Below are positions 1 to 13,789 of a DNA stretch of 64,000 bases, one piece after another (positions within the stretch are counted from its first letter, which is position 1; every line of letters starts with the position of its first letter). Position numbers and translations under genes: made by a program. Location of the stretch: contig CM040748.1 of NCBI GenBank assembly GCA_022829145.1, positions 29,712,501 through 29,776,500 on the forward strand, read 5' to 3'. Origin of the DNA: Albula goreensis (lineage: Eukaryota > Chordata > Actinopteri > Albuliformes > Albulidae). The notes beneath the pieces are model-generated. The model did not search any database, was not told where the DNA came from, and was given only the letters and a program-made list of their open reading frames with translations.

Positions 1-3000
1 CAGGGAGAGACTTCATCCATCAAGCATAATAGGCCATTAATGGGGGAAGAGACTCCAGCAGGCTACTGAGTGGATCCATATGCAAAGCTTCAACGAAGCT
101 TCTTTTGAAAATATGACAATGCAAGTCATATAGACCCAAGACTAGCTAGTTAACTTACTAGTTGTGACAAATTGTGACCATTATATCTAATTGATAAGTA
201 TTTACATACCAGAGACAGATAACAGTGATGATAACTTACCTAGCAATTGTAAACAGGACCCACCATTTTTTTTACTCACTCTCCTTCTAAATATTGTTAA
301 TTGGCTCATTGTAGTAGTTTAAAAATTACTTATTACATTGAAATATTAGCAAACAAACAACTTTGGCTTGTAGTTTCATTCTTGATTTTATAATGAAGGC
401 GTCACGTTGAAACATCTCAGCCATGGCCAAAAAGTATAATAGGAGTCAATGAGACGTTTCTCATTTTTTAAAAAGACTGATGTACTGCTATTCCCACTGA
501 CTATGTTTTTATTTTTTCACCAGCACAAACTGGCTGTTTGCCTATTCTGCCGAGTTCAAATTCTGACAATGGATAAGGACGGTGTCTACATCTCTTAGTG
601 TGAAAGACATTCATTGACTTTATGGGTGAGGGCCCCACAGTGATTCAGGTACTAACGTCTGCTGCAATGTAGAGTACTTTCAACAGACTGCCAGTGCGAG
701 CTCTGGCTTTGAGTACCATTGAGCAACACACAATTGTTAGTATCACCCAGGGAAGGCGGTCTCCTATTGGCAGGCTGAACCTACTGTATCTCTCAATGGA
801 AACCCCTTGGGTCAGTCGGGTACCTGTGACCTGACTGCACTGAATGCAATAGTTATGCTGTTATCTGGCACAGGAACTGCGCAGCTCAGCTGTTGTAGCG
901 CAGAATATAAATATGCCCCCAACCCCAGCTGACTGCGCACATTTTGAAGGACACCCATGCTAGCCTTGCACCAATGGGACGTTTTCATATGACTTATGAC
1001 TGAGCTACCAAGACCCTGGTATATTGACCCCTGCTGCAGTTCTGTTCTCAAATGGTGAATTGGCTGTCTTTAGATCATGGCACCAAGGCTAGCCTGGAAC
1101 AAATCAGTAGGACAACAAAAAAGTGCACATTCCCTGGCAAGAAGAGTCCAATGTATGATTCTTGGTTTATCAAGAAATCTTATCTATTCCAATTTATTCT
1201 GCAATACAAAATACAATATTCCATGTAAATTTTGAGAAAAAAGAGCTTTAATAACTTCTTTCAATACCTGGAACCCACATGTACCACTGCTACACTGTGA
1301 CTCTGTTGTTATGCAAAAATATTGATGCAAATACAATAGTTTTTCATTGGCAAAGGCAGTGTAGTGATGAATTTTAATCTTTTATCCTCTGTCTTCAAAC
1401 AAAGTGTTAAGTGCAAATCTATGATGAATGCAGTTTCAGACAGTCCTTTGATCTGTGCGCCTCTGAAAGCCTGAAGAAGAGTTTATTTAAATTGTATATA
1501 TTTTTGTATCTGTATCAACCTATTAATGCTATGGCTGAAAGCAGAGCGAGTGAAAGGAGTTTGGTATGTGTTTGGTCTATATGTTTTTTTAATATTTTTT
1601 CATTAACACAATGGGCTGAAAATATCGACAGCTGATCTATTATGAAAATTGTGTCTATTTTTATTTGAGTTAGGCGCTTCCGTTAGCTTATTGGTTTGAA
1701 TATGAACTCACTAAATTTCTGTTGAAAATGAACATTTTTTTAACCATTCTATGTTTGCCATTTCTAAAGGGAAATGCAAAATTGCACAAACACCACTAAC
1801 CATCTATTTTGATAACCATCTATTGGGGGAAGTTGATTATCATGATATCAGTCATATTATTTTAATTAGTGTTACATGATCATGTCAAACATTTTTAATG
1901 ACGGTTGTTTAAAATATGACGTAATTCATGATTTGAAGGATCAGGTCAAAGGTACTTCACATAGTTCTGCAATTAGGCTTTTCAGGTTGAAGTATTAGTC
2001 TTAGGTTTCTGAGTCTACACCAGATGACAGCCAGCTGAATCTGCTGGTGTGCTGTGTGACATCAGCAGAGATTTCACCAATCAGATGCAACACACCTTAC
2101 CTCACCTGTAGCAGTCTTCTTGTTGCTGTTTATTTACTCAACAGGTTCTTTACAGGGTCCAAGTGCTACTTTATGTTGGCATTTCTAGGGCCTGGGACCT
2201 TTCTTACCTGTATGACTTTTGTCACTTTTGTCTCTGGATAGAAGCAACATTCTCTTTTCCTGAGCTAGATACACATACACATTTTTGAAAATTATTCACA
2301 AGGGATTATGGGTAATCAAAGTACCACCTGCACACCACAGTCTGTGTCTTGTCTATGTTCTGTCATCACAGCTGAAGAGATCAGCAGTTCAGTGAAGGTC
2401 CTCATCACAAGTGTTTGACGGTGTAACAGTAGGAACGTATACAAGCATAAAACCCCATAACCACAGAAACAAAAAGTCAAAAAGGTAAGCCTGCCTGCCA
2501 ACCCCAAAAGCCCCAGCAACCACTCAAGTCTTGAATAGCACTTACAGATAGCCCTCATCTTTTTTTTGAAAACGTGCTAGCTATTACCAGGGGGGTCCAT
2601 GTGAGAAAAGAGGGGGTTTTAACTCGTAGCACACGTGACCTCCCGTTTCTGGGGAAATTAGTTTCACATGCTGCAGGGGAGTCCTGCTTTTCAAAACAGT
2701 CGCCGCAATAATAGCTTACGACGTTGAGGTAGTGCATTAATCTTTGCGCTAGCTAGCCAGGTTTTTGAGGGTAACTGCTGTTGTGCATGGAAACAGAAGA
2801 TTTGAAAGAGGAGACAGAGACCATTTTGAGCTGACAAGATCATGTGTGCTATACAGCAACATTTGTTAGTGACAGGAGAACCATGAAACACTAAGAATGA
2901 ATGTCACTGTGAAAATACCGTACACATGAGGTGAATACTGGAGAGAACATTTCAATTCTTAGGCCCTTTCTGAGAAATATCAATGTTATACCGTCTAGGG

Positions 3001-3415
3001 GAGCAATTATGGATGATTGATTGTTATGTGTTAAGGGTTTTATGTGCAATTTTACGTTCTAGCATGTGCTGTGAAGAAACTGTTTTAAAAGAGAGCATGT
3101 CTGCTTTATTCTGGATTTAGAGAAAGTCATTACTCTTCTGTTATTCCAAGGCTGTGGACAGCTTGATCGAACATTGTTAATGTATATCCAGGTTCCTTCT
3201 GTCTCGGGGAGGGTGTTGAAATTCACAAAAAAAAAAAAGAAAAAGAAATACTGAACAAATGAGAGAATTATACAAAGCCAGCGGAGACTGGGGAAATAGG
3301 CTGGGCGGGTTGAAAAAATAACAGCGCCAACAAGTCCCAAGAAGTTAATATGATGTATGACAAGCTGTCAGAATACAGTCAATTACCTGCACTGCTCTTA
3401 AGACAGCATCCATTT

Positions 3416-3451
<36 letters not shown>

Positions 3452-4140
3452 ACGTGTGCGTGTGTGTGTGTGTGTGAGTGGATGATGTGCAGTTCTCCTC
3501 TCCATTGCAAGGGGCAGCATGTATCCTGGAAGAGTAATCTGAAGGTTATTGGCAGTGAGGAGCTATAACTCTGGTGCTGTTTCTTCTGACTGGTAGCCAA
3601 GTGCAAAAACCTGGAGAACTCGACAGACAAATACATAGGTTTGTCAAGGTGCACCATTAACCGACAAACAATATTTCCACATTCACCTTTCCCACATATA
3701 CCATCCTTGGAATCTGCTGGATATCATACTTGACAAGTTGTCCCGTCTTGCATGACAAATGGCTCCATTCCAGATTTAAGACAGCTACGTACATTCAGAA
3801 TTTAAATTAATTTATGACGTTTATTTCTAGACACATAACAGGGAAAATACTTGTCATAATCAACAGCAGAGGCAACAGCAACAATGAGAAAGATAGAGAA
3901 ACACAGTGTTCCTTTCAGTGTTCTAATGTCTGATTCTGTTTTCCCACAGCGTGTTTGCTTCCTATATGCAATTAATGACAGTTGTGTTCGGGGCACGTAC
4001 CGTCTGGATGTTTCCTTAAATGTTCCCAGGACAGAAATTGGTGGAAATACCAAGAAATCTTTGTAAACCGTGTTACCGAGTGACATTGAGCAATCCTGCC
4101 TGCAAACACTTTGTCCTGCTAGGGCTTGGTTTGAACTCTG
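1..4140. other. Upstream noncoding DNA, no gene seen
   Basis: AT-rich DNA broken by stops in all frames, with only short chance open frames. Apart from the (TG)n tract at 3417-3476 and short A/T runs near 3225-3245, I recognise nothing: no exon flanked by convincing splice sites, no RNA gene, no intact transposon. Distal regulatory elements of ism1 could lie here but cannot be picked out by eye. Confidence 0.5.
3417..3476. repeat. (TG)n microsatellite, interrupted
   Basis: An alternating TG run with a short CACGTGTGCG interruption in the middle. Alternating purine-pyrimidine DNA of this length can adopt Z-form. The Val-Cys and His-Thr repeat peptides it would encode on the two strands are artefacts of the dinucleotide. 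Confidence 0.95.
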
Positions 4141-4143
4141 AGT

Positions 4144-4200
4144 TTACATTTTGGCATTTGGCAGACACCTTTATCCAGGGTGATAAAATACACTGTGTTA
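4144..4200 (-). mobile_element. SINE 3'-tail fragment
   Basis: The + strand carries GCATTTGGCAGACACCTTT followed by ATCCAGG. This matches the reverse complement of the teleost SINE tail that reads roughly 'gtcgctctGGATAAaagcGTCTGCcaAATG'. Only the tail is recognisable. The same core recurs at 12400, 18134, 27067, 30692, 33754, 43751 and, inverted, 53925. The family name is not assigned here. Confidence 0.55.
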
Positions 4201-6888
4201 TACTGAATAATCTGGGGAACGACTTGTTTGAAAGTACCGATTTGTGTGATATCGATGTCGGGATAAAATTCATTTTATAGCAGGTTAGAATGGAACCTTT
4301 GCAGCAGGGTAATTGTTCCGTTGTATGTTCGGAAATTGATGCCACATTTAGATTTGAAGTAAACATTGCGGTAATTACTCAAGGTAATATGCCCTACTTT
4401 GACTGTTGCGCCTTCAGTTTGGACTATCAAAACAGACCCCCGAGTCTTTATCTACTGAAGAACAAGGAAAATATTTACACTGCGAGCCTCCTGGACAAAT
4501 TCACAGACCAGATGAAAGACTTGCGCAAACTTTGGAGTTAAGAGTTGAGCTGGCAGATGGATGGCTTGCTGGCTTCATCGTTTCTCAAAGCAAGGAAATA
4601 AAGCTGAGACAGTGAATAAATTTGTGTCACCGGTCATTAGCAGACTTTCTGCACCATCTGGTGAAGCTCACCTAAACCAAAATTAACAATCACACTTCAG
4701 GGGCCAATTCACAAACGTTCAAGAAAATATTAATTCATATTAACTAATTATAACTTTTTATTTAATCACAAATATCAATGCTGGCACCTGTCACAGCCTC
4801 AAAACACCCAGTCATATATTTTCTAGTCATAAAAGAAATAAAACAGTGACTTCCTAAAACTGATACCTTCTTGAATCAGATGTACTGCCTATTTCCTACA
4901 AATTGCTTTAAAAATGAATAGTAATTCATGCGTATGTAACAACTTGAGAATGCTTTTGACAATGTAAACAGGTCGATTTAATTAAAACCAGGACATTTTC
5001 TAATTCTAAGCAGCATAACACGAGCAGTGAAATATAATATAAAATCCCAGTACCTTAAGCTGAATCACACCTGTTTTTTGTGTCTGGCAAGAGGTACATG
5101 TCAGGGTTGTTTCTTTGTAGATTTACGATACTCCTAATTGAGCATTTTTATTGTCTGTGGAAGTTTTTCTACAGTTTTTATTTTCAGTGATAAGAAAGGG
5201 TTTTTTAAATTTTATTTTGCTTGCTATTGTACATGCTATTTTAGTTTTGTTCCATCTAAATGCCAATCTTTTTCCAGGTAATCGGGGGAAAACAAACATA
5301 TCCAAAGCAAATGGCTGCCAAAAGCCTTCAGAGAAATGCTCGCAGCAGGCGGCCTGCTTTTGCAACATGTAAGATCGTTAAGCTAAATGAGGAGCGGTAG
5401 GCTGCGGCCCACGTGCTCTCTAAGGCTTGTTTTAGGTACATTCATCTGAATGGGATGCGTCACGTGATGCCAGCGCCAAGCTCGTATCCAGCGTTACGAT
5501 GGCTCCTCTCCAGCGGGAACTGGGAATGAGAGCTTTGTGCGAAATCCGTCGTATCCTATTTACAAGCTAACGATCTGGGCACATTTACCATGAACACCGC
5601 TGCGCCTGAGAAAACAAAAACATCTGTTGCTGCATCGAAGTTGTAATCGGCAGAATTGAGTTTCGATGTCAGGCTTGAAAGTCCTGGCCTTTGGTGCAAC
5701 ACTGGTTCTGAGTTGTTTTGTTCTCTAGTAAGGATCACAAAGTTGAATGATATAGCTGGAAGAGAGTGATAGTTTTCTATTTAGTGGAATATCTAGTATG
5801 GCAGAACTCATGGATCTTTGTTGAAACCACAAGAAGAGAGGCACAAGGTTTATGGCTCTTCCTCATACAGGACATGTTTACCTCCAGGACTTTCAATGCC
5901 TTAAAATGTAGTATGTCGTGGGTGTTTTTGGTGCATCCAGAAGTTAAGCTCTCTGTATTTACTGTCAATGGGAACTGACCAAATTTTGCTCCATATATGC
6001 ATCACTTGATTTTTTTAAATGAAATGGAACTTCTAATAGGTTATAATAACCTATGCTGGAGGGTTGGACTAAAATGTAATCAACATAATTGTACATAACA
6101 TATTTAAATGTTTACTTAAAATAATCTTGCTTTTATTTCATTTTCAGTGCTCTTCATCGCTCTCTTTCTGTCCTCTGCTAACCTGGTTCAGGATCCCTCT
6201 GTAAATACACTTTTGATTGCATTTCACAGTACTTAAAGGTGAATGTTTTTCTTTCCATTGCAGAAATTCCATTGGAAAAGCAGGTGTTGAGCATTGAAGC
6301 GGGTGATTTTGTTTGTGTGTGTGCGCACACATAGGGGAGAGTGAGGGCTAACACATGGAACACAAACACATCAGTCTGTTATCCTTTGAAAACTGGATGG
6401 CTTCCAGAATGTTCCATGTTCCCCTCCAGACCACACCTCACCATCTCTAGTCATTGGTCTGCCGGAGCCTCTTTTTAGTTGCTAAATCTCATGTGCAAAG
6501 CTTATACCACTCCATTTTAGGACTCTGAAGTTGCACAGTTGCATAAACTGACTGCTGAGAATCATGGGACAGGTGTACTGCTACACAGAAAAGTCTAAGA
6601 AAGCCTCTCATTTTTTTATGGTGGTGCACAAAAAGTTGGAATATCACAGAGTTCCAGCACCGAAGCATCCTGTATTTTCCCGGCAATATTTAAGGTGTAC
6701 TCACACTTATATTCAAAATTGATATCCATCATTAAGTAACGCTACACAGCGGAGTCTCTGAGGAATGGAATATTTGCTGGACTGCTGGAATATTTGTTTG
6801 TGAATAACTACATAACAGTTTAGCAAATTATTTGTTAAAATTGATTTGGTCAAAAATTGATTGATGTGTTTGGGTCATGTGATGTCAT

Positions 6889-6933
6889 CACTTCCTGTTA
6901 CACCACTTCCTGTTATGTCACTTACTGTTTCTG
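6889..6933. repeat. 15-bp tandem repeat x3 with ETS-like cores
   Basis: Three adjacent 15-base units, each starting CACTT. The first two contain CTTCCTGTTA and the third the diverged CTTACTGTTT. CTTCCTGT is the complement of an ETS-family core (AGGAA). A near-palindromic GTGATGTCATCAC, resembling a CREB/ATF half-site pair, lies immediately upstream at 6880-6892. Regulatory activity is only an inference. Confidence 0.6.
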
Positions 6934-8728
6934 GTGTGCAAGGAAGAAATCAAGGTAGCATGTTCTCTTATTCTCATGAATCTGTCTATCCACTTAGGAA
7001 CATCATAGAGGCAATGTAGAAAGTTCATGAATCTAAACATGTTTAAGATGAGACACCATTGAAGCTTCTGTTAAAAAGCAATGTTTAATAAGTTAGATTA
7101 AAACAAACTATTTTCAACTATGTACAATCTAATCTTTTCTGTAACTATGCTATTCACTGTGGTACCTGCTGCTAACTCAGATAAACCAGCGATTTGTGTT
7201 GATGTTTAAGACTAGTTTAGTGCATGTGTTTTAAAAAAGGACACAGATGCTGATTATGTTTTGTATTGATTTATTTTCAGTTTTCAGTAAATGAGCAACC
7301 TTTCTACATCTTTGTCTTCATGTTTTTTGCTTTAACTTGGTGTTTAGTCAGTGTTTCATCGCCCTGCACGAGAACACTACAATGTGGTTGAAATAGGCAA
7401 TGCTTATTAATACTGAAGTCTGACAACACTGAAGATCCCTGAGAATCTTCAAGTTACATATCATGTAAAATAGTAATTTTGTCCTGGATAATGTTGAGAT
7501 TGGCAGCAATTTACAAAAATTGCAATAGTGACAAAATGGTTAAACCATTTTAAAAAAGCATTCAAAATACTTAAAATATGGCTTGGTTGAGTAAGCATAA
7601 AACTTACAAATAAAATATTTGACCCAGGCCGGAGTAGCACATGAGATACCACTGGCCAAAGAGCCCATTCTTTAATGGGAAGAATTGTGAAACAGGGAAG
7701 CCAAGAAAAACCCATCTCTGGCTAAAGTCTGTAGGGCAGTTTAGAACAACATAGTCATGCTATATCACGCTTGTCTTCTGGTGCAGAAAGGCACTCGAAG
7801 GATATCTGATGACACCAGATGTTCAAGACTTCTATAATTCCATGCTTCGGTACTTCCATAATTCCGTAATCCCGAACGCTTTACGGTCGATGAATAATAT
7901 GTTTTTCATAACTTCTCGCGTTTTCTTGTGCGTGTGCCATGCGAATGTTTCCACGCTGCAGTCATGCACCAGTAGCTCAACGCCACTTCTTCCAACCTAC
8001 CCCTTTTTTTTTTTTTTTTTTGCGGAAAATTAAACTGGAACACAACGGTGACTCTTGTGAGGAGAACCCACTGCCTTTGTATGGAAGCTCCTAAACCAGG
8101 AGCACATAGACTGAGTAAAGGGGCTTAACCTTACTTTGCCCTTCGCCTGAAGCTCCGGCCAGATAGGCTGGTTTCTTTCTGTCTTCCAGGTGTGATGTCA
8201 TCACCCCCCCACCCCCACCCCACCCTTCCCAGGATTAAACTTGTGCTCTTGGCGGATCATTCTAGTCGGCCAGGTGGCAGTTCTTTCGTCGGAGGATTGC
8301 GGGATGGTCGGCAGCTACCTGTGGGAACAGCTGACATGTACGAATTGAGTGCAATGGAAAATGTTTTTACACCACATTCTTGTCAGACAATTATCAAATA
8401 CTTGACGCTGTTGTATCACAGATGTGGTTATTCTCCCCAACCCCCCCAGCAATGTTTATTCCATTTCTATTTTATCAAAGAACACATTTAATTAATTTTC
8501 TGTTGTATGACCTCACATGTGCTTAGAGACGCCATTGTTGACACAAATTTGTTTCGTGTCAGTGGATGCTGTCGACAGTTTTATGACTGGAAACAATTTG
8601 TTATTGTTTGTTATTCCTCTGAATCACAAGGCTACAGTTTAGGCTTGCATTCCTGCCTGAAAGGGGTGGAAAAAAATGATCCAAACTGCATTCTTCTTCC
8701 ACACAATGATTGCAGCAGCGCTCATTAC

Positions 8729-8949
8729 CTTTTCGTTATTTCATCCAACATCTTGGCCTGAGACTGAGCTAGAATACTCTCCAGGTTGGAGATTGTGGTC
8801 TCCTCTGTGACATTCTTCTCACCTTGGGCCTCATTCGGTCGAGGGAGTGCTGGGCGGAAAATATACAGCAGGACCTCAAAAATATGACCATCAGAGTTAC
8901 GGACTGACCAGTCAACCGCACCAGAGGTTGCATGCACAGTTACACCGCA
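8729..8949 (-). other. Unrecognised 73-codon open frame ending at a donor-like site
   Basis: On the minus strand an open frame runs from a stop at 8952-8950 to a sequence AAAAG|GTAATG at 8728/8729 that resembles a vertebrate 5' splice site. The peptide has a protein-like composition (segments VDWSVRNSDGHIFEVLLYIF and ESILAQSQAKMLDEITK), but I cannot assign a family. No good acceptor is visible at the 5' end. It could be an orphan or transposon-derived exon, or chance. Confidence 0.2.
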
Positions 8950-11900
8950 TCAATATCAAGCTCTGATGCGTAGAGAAATTGAAATCATACTGTTCAATGA
9001 TTTAGAAAAAAAAAGTTTGCAAAAGAAGCTGAAAAGAGTGCTTCTCTGAAATAGGAAAGCTCTTATAGAAAAATATTTTGCCAAGATCCTATTGACTATT
9101 GATTTGATTATTGGGTACGTTATACCAAAATTAGAGGTTGCAAAATGAGAAATGGGCTTATTAGAAACTAAGGTGGACATAATAATGGACTAATTCCAGC
9201 TGGTAAGGGATTTTTTTTGACATGCCATATTCTGACATAATTTTCGAAGGACAAATGTTTCAGCATTACAATCGACCACTGTTTTGGTCTCATTTGGACA
9301 ACAGAGGCACTGCTGTGTTTTGGGCATGGCTGCAGAAGTTTGGGCTTCATGGTAATTGATCCTGAGGAGGTCTAGGCTGTCCCGTCCCAGCACTGCTCCC
9401 CATGCCAGGGAACATCAGTCAGAGTGTGGGGTGTTGACTCCCTGACAGAGACTCCAGAGACGCCAGGTGCACTCGCTAAAACCCTTCAAGGAAGAGCCAG
9501 GTCCTGTAACCGAAAGCACAGGACTCCCTCACGGTGCCTCCAAAAATTCCACTTCCTGTGTGCTGCATGCCCCTCACAGGAAATGGAAGTGGATGCTTTT
9601 GGTACAAGGATTAGGTCCATAAAGACGGTCACAGACTGCGACGTTGGACCTTGAGAAGAACACTTCATGTCCCATTAGGCTCAAAAAATGAAGGACATCA
9701 GTCACGATATGCTTGCGTAATCATGCAAATTCTAAGATGATGAATCAGTTCAAATTTTCAACGCTGTGCTGTACACTGACATAAAACCTAACACATACAG
9801 TCAGATATGTAGTGTTTTTTTCAGAATTTAAAATGATTGCACATCTGTTTGGCTAATCGGGCTAAATAATTTAATCCAGCACTTCGTCTCAGCGAATATC
9901 ACCAAGGTAATTCACATATATTTTTATACTTTATGTATAAGTTCTGGTATAATACTCGTTTTCTTTTAAAGTGTGTATGAAATTTAAGAGCATAAAGTGG
10001 AACATAAGCATTGGCCAGCCCATCTTTATTCCGTTAGTCTGGTCTTCAGAAAACTGGCATCTCTCCTCAAAAACTCCGGTCTGTCAACCCTCATATTTTA
10101 TTGTTTGCCATTGTTTGGCTTAGCAGGCAGCTTAATTTAACCTGACAGAGACGCACTAAGAGAAACCCAGTTTTGTGTGGTTTGGCCACGTGTCTCACGG
10201 TCGTGCGCCATGCAGGGACGAGGCCCCCAAACTAAAAATACAGCAGAATGCAGGGGAAACTGCTGAGGTCTGTGTAAGGCAATATTCCGTGTGTACATTA
10301 ATGAAGTTGTGATCAGTGTTACACCACCTGCAGCAAACACTTTCCACTGTCAGAGTTTCCACCCTTGTGTATTCCTCTGTTAGGGAAATTAATGTTTTTT
10401 ATTTCACCCCTTTATTAGTGTTGATGGGATGTTTTTACTGGATTTAATTTAAGGTCCCCTAATATGAAAGATCGAAACCACAACATGCCTTGTATATACA
10501 AGCATAACTAGCATGCCAAGGTTTAATTCAGTCATGTATTATTTTTCCACCAGGGGGCTATGTTATATATTTAATTGGTTTAATACTCTGTGCATACCTA
10601 TCCACTCTTGTAAAAGATTTAAAAAACATTGTGTTTTGACGAAATATTTCTGATGTGCATGTTGAGGTACATTTTTTTATGTAATAAATGGCTTCCTAAG
10701 CATAAAAAAGAGAGATTATACTCTGCATATAATATGTGTGTATACTCATAGTACTCAATAAGGACAAGATCACAATACTTTGAATCAGCGTGACCGTTTC
10801 ACACAATTCAGTTAACGTGAATCAGATGTTGTAAGCGCTGTACTTTGGACGGTTTAGCGCTTTAGCGCTCTTGGTTTAAAATGGTCTGACATTACAACGG
10901 ATGTTCCTAAAGCCTGCTTTTCTGAATGTTCCAAAGATAACGGCTTCCTGGCACAGCTACACAGGTGAAGGCAGCTGCCAGGCTTTTGGACAAAGCTCTT
11001 GTCCAACCTTTTTTTTTTTTAAGTCGTTGTCTTTGCTGGGTTGAAAATCTAGACGCGCTTCTCCAGTTCATCTCTCATTCCGTTTCCCCAATGTTCTGCG
11101 TTATAAATATGAACACGCAGCTGTTGTGAGTCTGTGTGTGGAATGGATTACGCTCACTTAACGAGATAAAAAAGAAAGAGACCCAAATGCTCTCAATGGA
11201 AGGCAGTGGAACGGACTTCTGCGGGTAAAAGAGGGAGTGGTAGCACTGGCTTTTCGCAGCAGAGAGCAGGTGCACACGCTGCCGTTTGGGACGGGCTCCT
11301 CGCACTGGCGTGACGCCATTTTCCGCGATATCATGAGTCTCTTGGGGGGCCTCAGCAATGCAGAACCTTTTAACAGCTAAAATTTATTACACCCACTTTG
11401 ATTTTCGTGGGATTTAAAAGCGCTTGCTCGTCGCTGAGCCTGTTAAAAAAAGGAAGGGTAAGGGGTGTGGAGAGTGTAGCGGGCAGAACAGTTACTGTGT
11501 GAAGGTCTCACTATACTCCAGTCCAAGTCCAATTTTTTGTGACCGAGACAATGTCTGCACAAACTACTTGCTTTTATCCTATACTTTGACCGATGTTGTG
11601 TAAACCATGCCCATGTTGAGTTGCAGTTTGTGCCATAGAGTCGTTTATTCAACATCAGGTTGGCTTCAGCCAAAGTCATTTTGCTTTCTTGTGAGATTGA
11701 TGATTTGTTTATGTTGGCCATATTGTAACTGCGAGTTATGAAGAGATGGAGACAGAGAGGTCTGTGCAGCCACTCCAAAGAGGAGTTAAAACAGAGGGGG
11801 AGTTTAGAAAGCTAAGATAGCACCAACGTCAGGAAAAACATGATTCCTCTGACACAATTTTTGTTCTTGCAGGGGCTCAACACAAAAGTATTTTGAGACG

Positions 11901-12399
11901 TTTCCAGAAGTGAGCTGGAACCACATTATTATGCTATAAATCATTTGTTAGCATTGGCTATGTATAAGTAACACAATAGCTTGCTACCAGTAAGTCTATA
12001 TTACAAGATATAGCTAGTTACAAAGTAGCCAGCTTGCTAATTTGCTCTATGTATAAATTTTTATTTTGCAGTTCTGGTGGTAAAGCTTTTCTTAAGTAAC
12101 TGAGAATCCATGATAGCTTGCCAAAACATAACTTCTTAGCTAGCTTTTCATGGTAAGCATTTATTGTAGCTAATAATAGCAATCCAATTTGTTGGCTGCT
12201 AGCAGTCTAGATAGCATGCCCATGTTTATTTGGAGATGAATACACCTTTGTATATTAGCCTTGATGACAGTTATCAGTCAACTACTGACTGGCATATATG
12301 TAACACATGGTTGTTTATTTGGCTTGGATCTTCCATTTGGGTATCTCACAAGGTGTTGTCTTCCACAGGTGAGTGTGGTTATCATCTGACTTTCATCTG

Positions 12400-12445
12400 C
12401 ATTCACATTTAACAGACATTCTTATCTAGAGTGACTTAAATGCAT
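12400..12445 (-). mobile_element. SINE 3'-tail fragment
   Basis: The + strand reads CATTTAACAGACATTCTTATCTAGAGTGACTTA, written here in three parts: CATTTAACAGACATTC, TTATCTAGAGTGAC, TTA. This is a diverged copy of the SINE tail seen at 4144 and elsewhere, in the same orientation. No head or B-box is recognisable beside it. Confidence 0.5.
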
Positions 12446-13789
12446 GAACTGCGAGGTAAAGATAAGAAATAATGGGTTCTGCAGTAATTAAAAATACAAT
12501 AGTTAATCAGTGTTACTAGTTAACTAGCTACTACCAATAGTTGTTATGGTATTAACACACACATTAGTTAAATAATTGTATGTTGTGTTGTAGTATGGTC
12601 ACTCATTTTCTGATGAACATTCTTCACAGCCAAGCCCTCTGACCTGCACTTGGCCAGAGGGTTACTGTAACGGCCACTTACAGTAAGAAAGAAATGCACT
12701 GTACATCAACCTTTTTGTTTTATTTACCTCGTTCAACATCTTGAGTAGTTAAATTGATGGCTTCTCAGTGTCACCACAATGTAAATAAAATCTCATAAAG
12801 CTATAAATTAAGCCATGTGACATAGATCATGAGTTTTACATTTGATAATTATAACATTCAATTACAAATCAGTGAGCAGATATGCAATTTCATCCAGGTG
12901 TGTGCGCGTACTTAAAGTCAACAAAATGTACATGGAGGAATGCCGAAATGTCGGCTTCTTGAATCAAGGTTTTTATCTCAACCCAGTTCATTTATGTCTT
13001 GAGATACTGAAGGTATAGTACATCTGGTGCCAGCTACAAATGCAGTTCATTTATGACAAGATATATGACAAGAAATATACTATGTGTGTAATTTATATAC
13101 TCGGATACAGTTTTCAAATTAAACTATGATCGTGTTTTTCCTTTTTCAGGAAGGGTAAGGCAATTGAAATGAATGTGAATGCTTATGCTGAAGAACACAT
13201 TTCAAAGCCACCCAGTGAAAGATTAAAAAAAAAAACAAGAGCAGTTAACTTTGCAACTTTGAGATCAAATCAGAACTTTGACCCGCCCTAGCAGTGGCTT
13301 GATTAAAGACCCCTTAAAGTGGTTGCTCATATTTTCTTTTTTGTTGCTAGCTTTTTTCTGATCATGAAAGACCACCAGCGTCGGCCGGGCTGTAACTAGA
13401 GATGACCAGATGGGGAGAATTTGTTGATTTTCTGTTGACCATTGTCACCAAGGACACTGGAGCGGAGTTTTCTTACAACAGCTAAACTTTTCACACCAAT
13501 TATAATTATTGAAATGAAAGACACTATGCCAATTGTAATGCAAACTCAATTCTAAAATGTAATGTAGGTTTGTTTATGCAGACTGATATGAGATGGTTCA
13601 AAAATACCCATATTGTTTTGTAAGTAATTTACTTTTCGTTCCAATATTTGTTCCTAATCATTGGAAGGGTTATAAATTACACCAGAGACCAGTTACAGGG
13701 TGTTCGTGTGTTTATTAACTAATAAGAAGTTTGTTCCTTTGGAAAGTTCCAGTTCTTCTAATGAAGTTATACAAGTTTTAGTTTCTTAG

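Larger units (their letters stand above)
4200..12399. other. Upstream noncoding DNA, no recognised gene
   Basis: Mostly unique-looking AT-rich sequence. It contains a three-unit 15-bp repeat at 6889-6933, an A/T-rich stretch around 7500-7620, a T17 tract near 8004-8021, and an unrecognised minus-strand open frame that ends at a splice-donor-like sequence (8729-8949). I see no further gene or RNA. Confidence 0.45.

Noticed and set aside
3350..3657. Val-Cys and His-Thr repeat peptides on opposite strands
   Set aside because: They are translations of the (TG)n microsatellite.
11443..11778. 111-codon minus-strand open frame
   Set aside because: No similarity, no splice sites that suggest an exon, and within the length expected by chance in this much sequence.
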